A stretch of DNA of 5,945 nucleotides from Deltaproteobacteria bacterium (GTDB taxonomy: Bacteria; Desulfobacterota; Desulfobulbia; Desulfobulbales; BM004). Positions within the stretch are counted from its first letter, which is position 1; every line of letters starts with the position of its first letter. The notes below the pieces were generated by a model. It made no database searches. It saw only the letters and a list, made by a program, of their open reading frames with translations, and was not told the origin of the DNA. Where the stretch lies: positions 1-5,945 of the forward strand of contig JAFDCR010000082.1 of assembly GCA_019312685.1 (NCBI GenBank), given 5' to 3'. Both the position numbers and the translations under genes were made by a program. Of this stretch, positions 4,733 through 5,945 are shown one piece after another.

Positions 4733-5945
4733 ATGCCTGACGATGTTATAGAACCAGCATATACCTTTGATGATCTTCTTCTTGTTCCGGCCCAATCCAG
4801 TGTGATTCCATCAGAGGTTGATATTACCACCCTGCTTACCAGCAATATCAAGCTCAATATCCCTCTGGTCAGTGCTGCAATGGATACGGTGACTGAATAC
4901 CGGACAGCTATTATCATGGCCCGGGAAGGCGGCATCGGCATCATCCACAAAAATATGTCCATTAACGAACAGGCCAGACAGGTCGAAAAAGTAAAAAAGT
5001 CGGAATCCGGCATGATCATTGACCCGGTCACCGTAACTGAAGAGCAACAGGTTTCAGAGGTGCAGGCCATGATGGCCAGCTATAAAATATCCGGTGTCCC
5101 TGTTCTGCGGGGTGAAAAACTTGCAGGCATCGTCACCAACCGCGACCTCCGCTTTGTGACTGATCCCACCCTGAAGGTCAAGGATGTCATGACCAGCAAA
5201 AACCTTGTAACCGCCGAGGTGGGCATCACCCTGGAACAATCAAAGGCCCTGCTGCACGAACACCGGATCGAGAAGCTCCTGATTGTGGACAAGACCGGGA
5301 ACCTCAAGGGATTGATCACCATCAAGGATATTGAAAAAATAAAAAAATATCCTAACTCAGCCAAGGATGACAAGGGGCGTCTTCTGGTCGGTGCCGCCCT
5401 GGGGGTTGGAACAGATTATATTGCCTATGCCGACAAGCTCATTAAGAATGGAGTGGATGTGGTGGTGCTCGACTCAGCCCACGGGCATTCCATAAATATT
5501 GTCAGAGCCGTGGAAAACCTGACAAAAACATATCCCGGCCTTGAGGTTGTTGCCGGCAATGTCGCAACGGCGGACGGCACCGAAGCACTTATCAAGGCAG
5601 GCGCAAGTGCAGTAAAAATAGGGGTCGGGCCGGGCTCCATCTGTACCACACGTATTGTTGCAGGTGTCGGGGTGCCGCAGTTGACGGCGATCAAGAACTG
5701 CGCAGAGGTTGCCAGAAAATATAACGTCCCCCTGATAGCTGACGGCGGCATTAAGTATTCAGGAGATATGACCAAGGCGATCGGCATAGGGGCGCATTCC
5801 ATCATGATAGGCTCCCTCTTTGCCGGTGCCGAGGAAACCCCTGGCGAGACATTTCTCTACCAGGGCCGCGCTTATAAAGGGTACCGCGGTATGGGCTCCC
5901 TTGGGGCCATGCGCCAGGGCAGCGGTGACCGGTATTTCCAGGAAG
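4733..5945 (+). CDS. guaB: Inosine-5'-monophosphate dehydrogenase, 3'-truncated by the window edge
   Basis: GuaB oxidises IMP to XMP with NAD+, the first committed step of GMP synthesis, in the cytoplasm as a tetramer or octamer. The frame gives 404 codons without a stop, against about 490 in the full family. The N-terminal TFDDLLLVPAQS (residues 11-22) and SAAMDTVTE begin the TIM barrel. A Bateman module of two CBS domains occupies about 94-206. Family residues are then seen in LDSAHGHS (Asp247, NAD site), GVGPGSICTTR (catalytic Cys304), ADGGIKYSGD (Asp337, IMP phosphate site) and YRGMGSLGAM. Arg400-Tyr401 of the mobile flap (SGDRYFQ) lie four codons before the edge. Each is one residue below the E. 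coli numbering, so the visible part is collinear and intact. The rest of the flap and the C-terminus are outside the window. Promoter, leader and ribosome binding site suggest its own transcription start, distinct from ppx. Confidence 0.97.
   Translation, partial: MPDDVIEPAYTFDDLLLVPAQSSVIPSEVDITTLLTSNIKLNIPLVSAAMDTVTEYRTAIIMAREGGIGIIHKNMSINEQARQVEKVKKSESGMIIDPVTVTEEQQVSEVQAMMASYKISGVPVLRGEKLAGIVTNRDLRFVTDPTLKVKDVMTSKNLVTAEVGITLEQSKALLHEHRIEKLLIVDKTGNLKGLITIKDIEKIKKYPNSAKDDKGRLLVGAALGVGTDYIAYADKLIKNGVDVVVLDSAHGHSINIVRAVENLTKTYPGLEVVAGNVATADGTEALIKAGASAVKIGVGPGSICTTRIVAGVGVPQLTAIKNCAEVARKYNVPLIADGGIKYSGDMTKAIGIGAHSIMIGSLFAGAEETPGETFLYQGRAYKGYRGMGSLGAMRQGSGDRYFQE

Noticed and set aside
4711..5805. 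Several minus-strand ORFs under guaB
   Set aside because: The plus frame encodes an intact IMP dehydrogenase with all catalytic residues; these are antisense shadows.
1..5945. CRISPR array, tRNA, insertion sequence, phage or defence genes
   Set aside because: No regularly spaced repeats, cloverleaf, terminal inverted repeats or matching protein motifs were seen; all long frames are housekeeping genes.

Overview
The window is chromosomal housekeeping DNA from a Gram-negative bacterium. The gene content (ribosomal S1, the short single-domain type of SppA, an IHF-beta-like protein, a short Ppx/GppA, IMP dehydrogenase) and the order rpsA-sppA-ihfB best fit the former Deltaproteobacteria (Desulfobacterota-like). 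That lineage call is an inference from gene order and protein style, not a database match. No mobile element, CRISPR array, tRNA or rRNA gene was seen.

Layout. Positions 2-2697 (+) hold a co-directional group: the 3' three quarters or so of rpsA (S1 domains 3-6 plus an acidic tail, cut at the left edge), then sppA (membrane-anchored serine/lysine signal peptide peptidase), then ihfB (DNA-bending protein). Convergent to it, at 2747-3361 (-), is a Sua5/YciO/YrdC-family gene of the YciO subgroup. A 174-bp AT-rich divergent spacer (3362-3535) holds a candidate promoter for the yciO-like gene and a strong hairpin in the leader of the next gene. A short-form ppx/gppA exopolyphosphatase gene follows at 3536-4516 (+) and ends in a clear intrinsic terminator. 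The 216-bp spacer 4517-4732 also carries a good sigma70-like promoter overlapping that terminator, and a leader of about 160 nt. guaB (IMP dehydrogenase) starts at 4733 behind a strong ribosome binding site and runs off the right edge after 404 codons, just past the catalytic Arg-Tyr pair.

How the genes relate. rpsA, sppA and ihfB probably share a transcript. They join translation, membrane protein quality control and nucleoid architecture, and the rpsA-ihfB link is also known from enterobacteria. The yciO-like gene, ppx and guaB look like separate transcription units. ppx/gppA and guaB both touch guanine nucleotide and alarmone metabolism, but a terminator and a promoter lie between them.

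Nothing here looks like a new defence or mobile system. The most useful second-look items are the YciO-like protein that keeps the TsaC-type KxR motif, the hairpin in front of ppx, the overlapping ppx terminator and guaB promoter with its leader, and the IHF-beta recognition residues in the HU-family protein.
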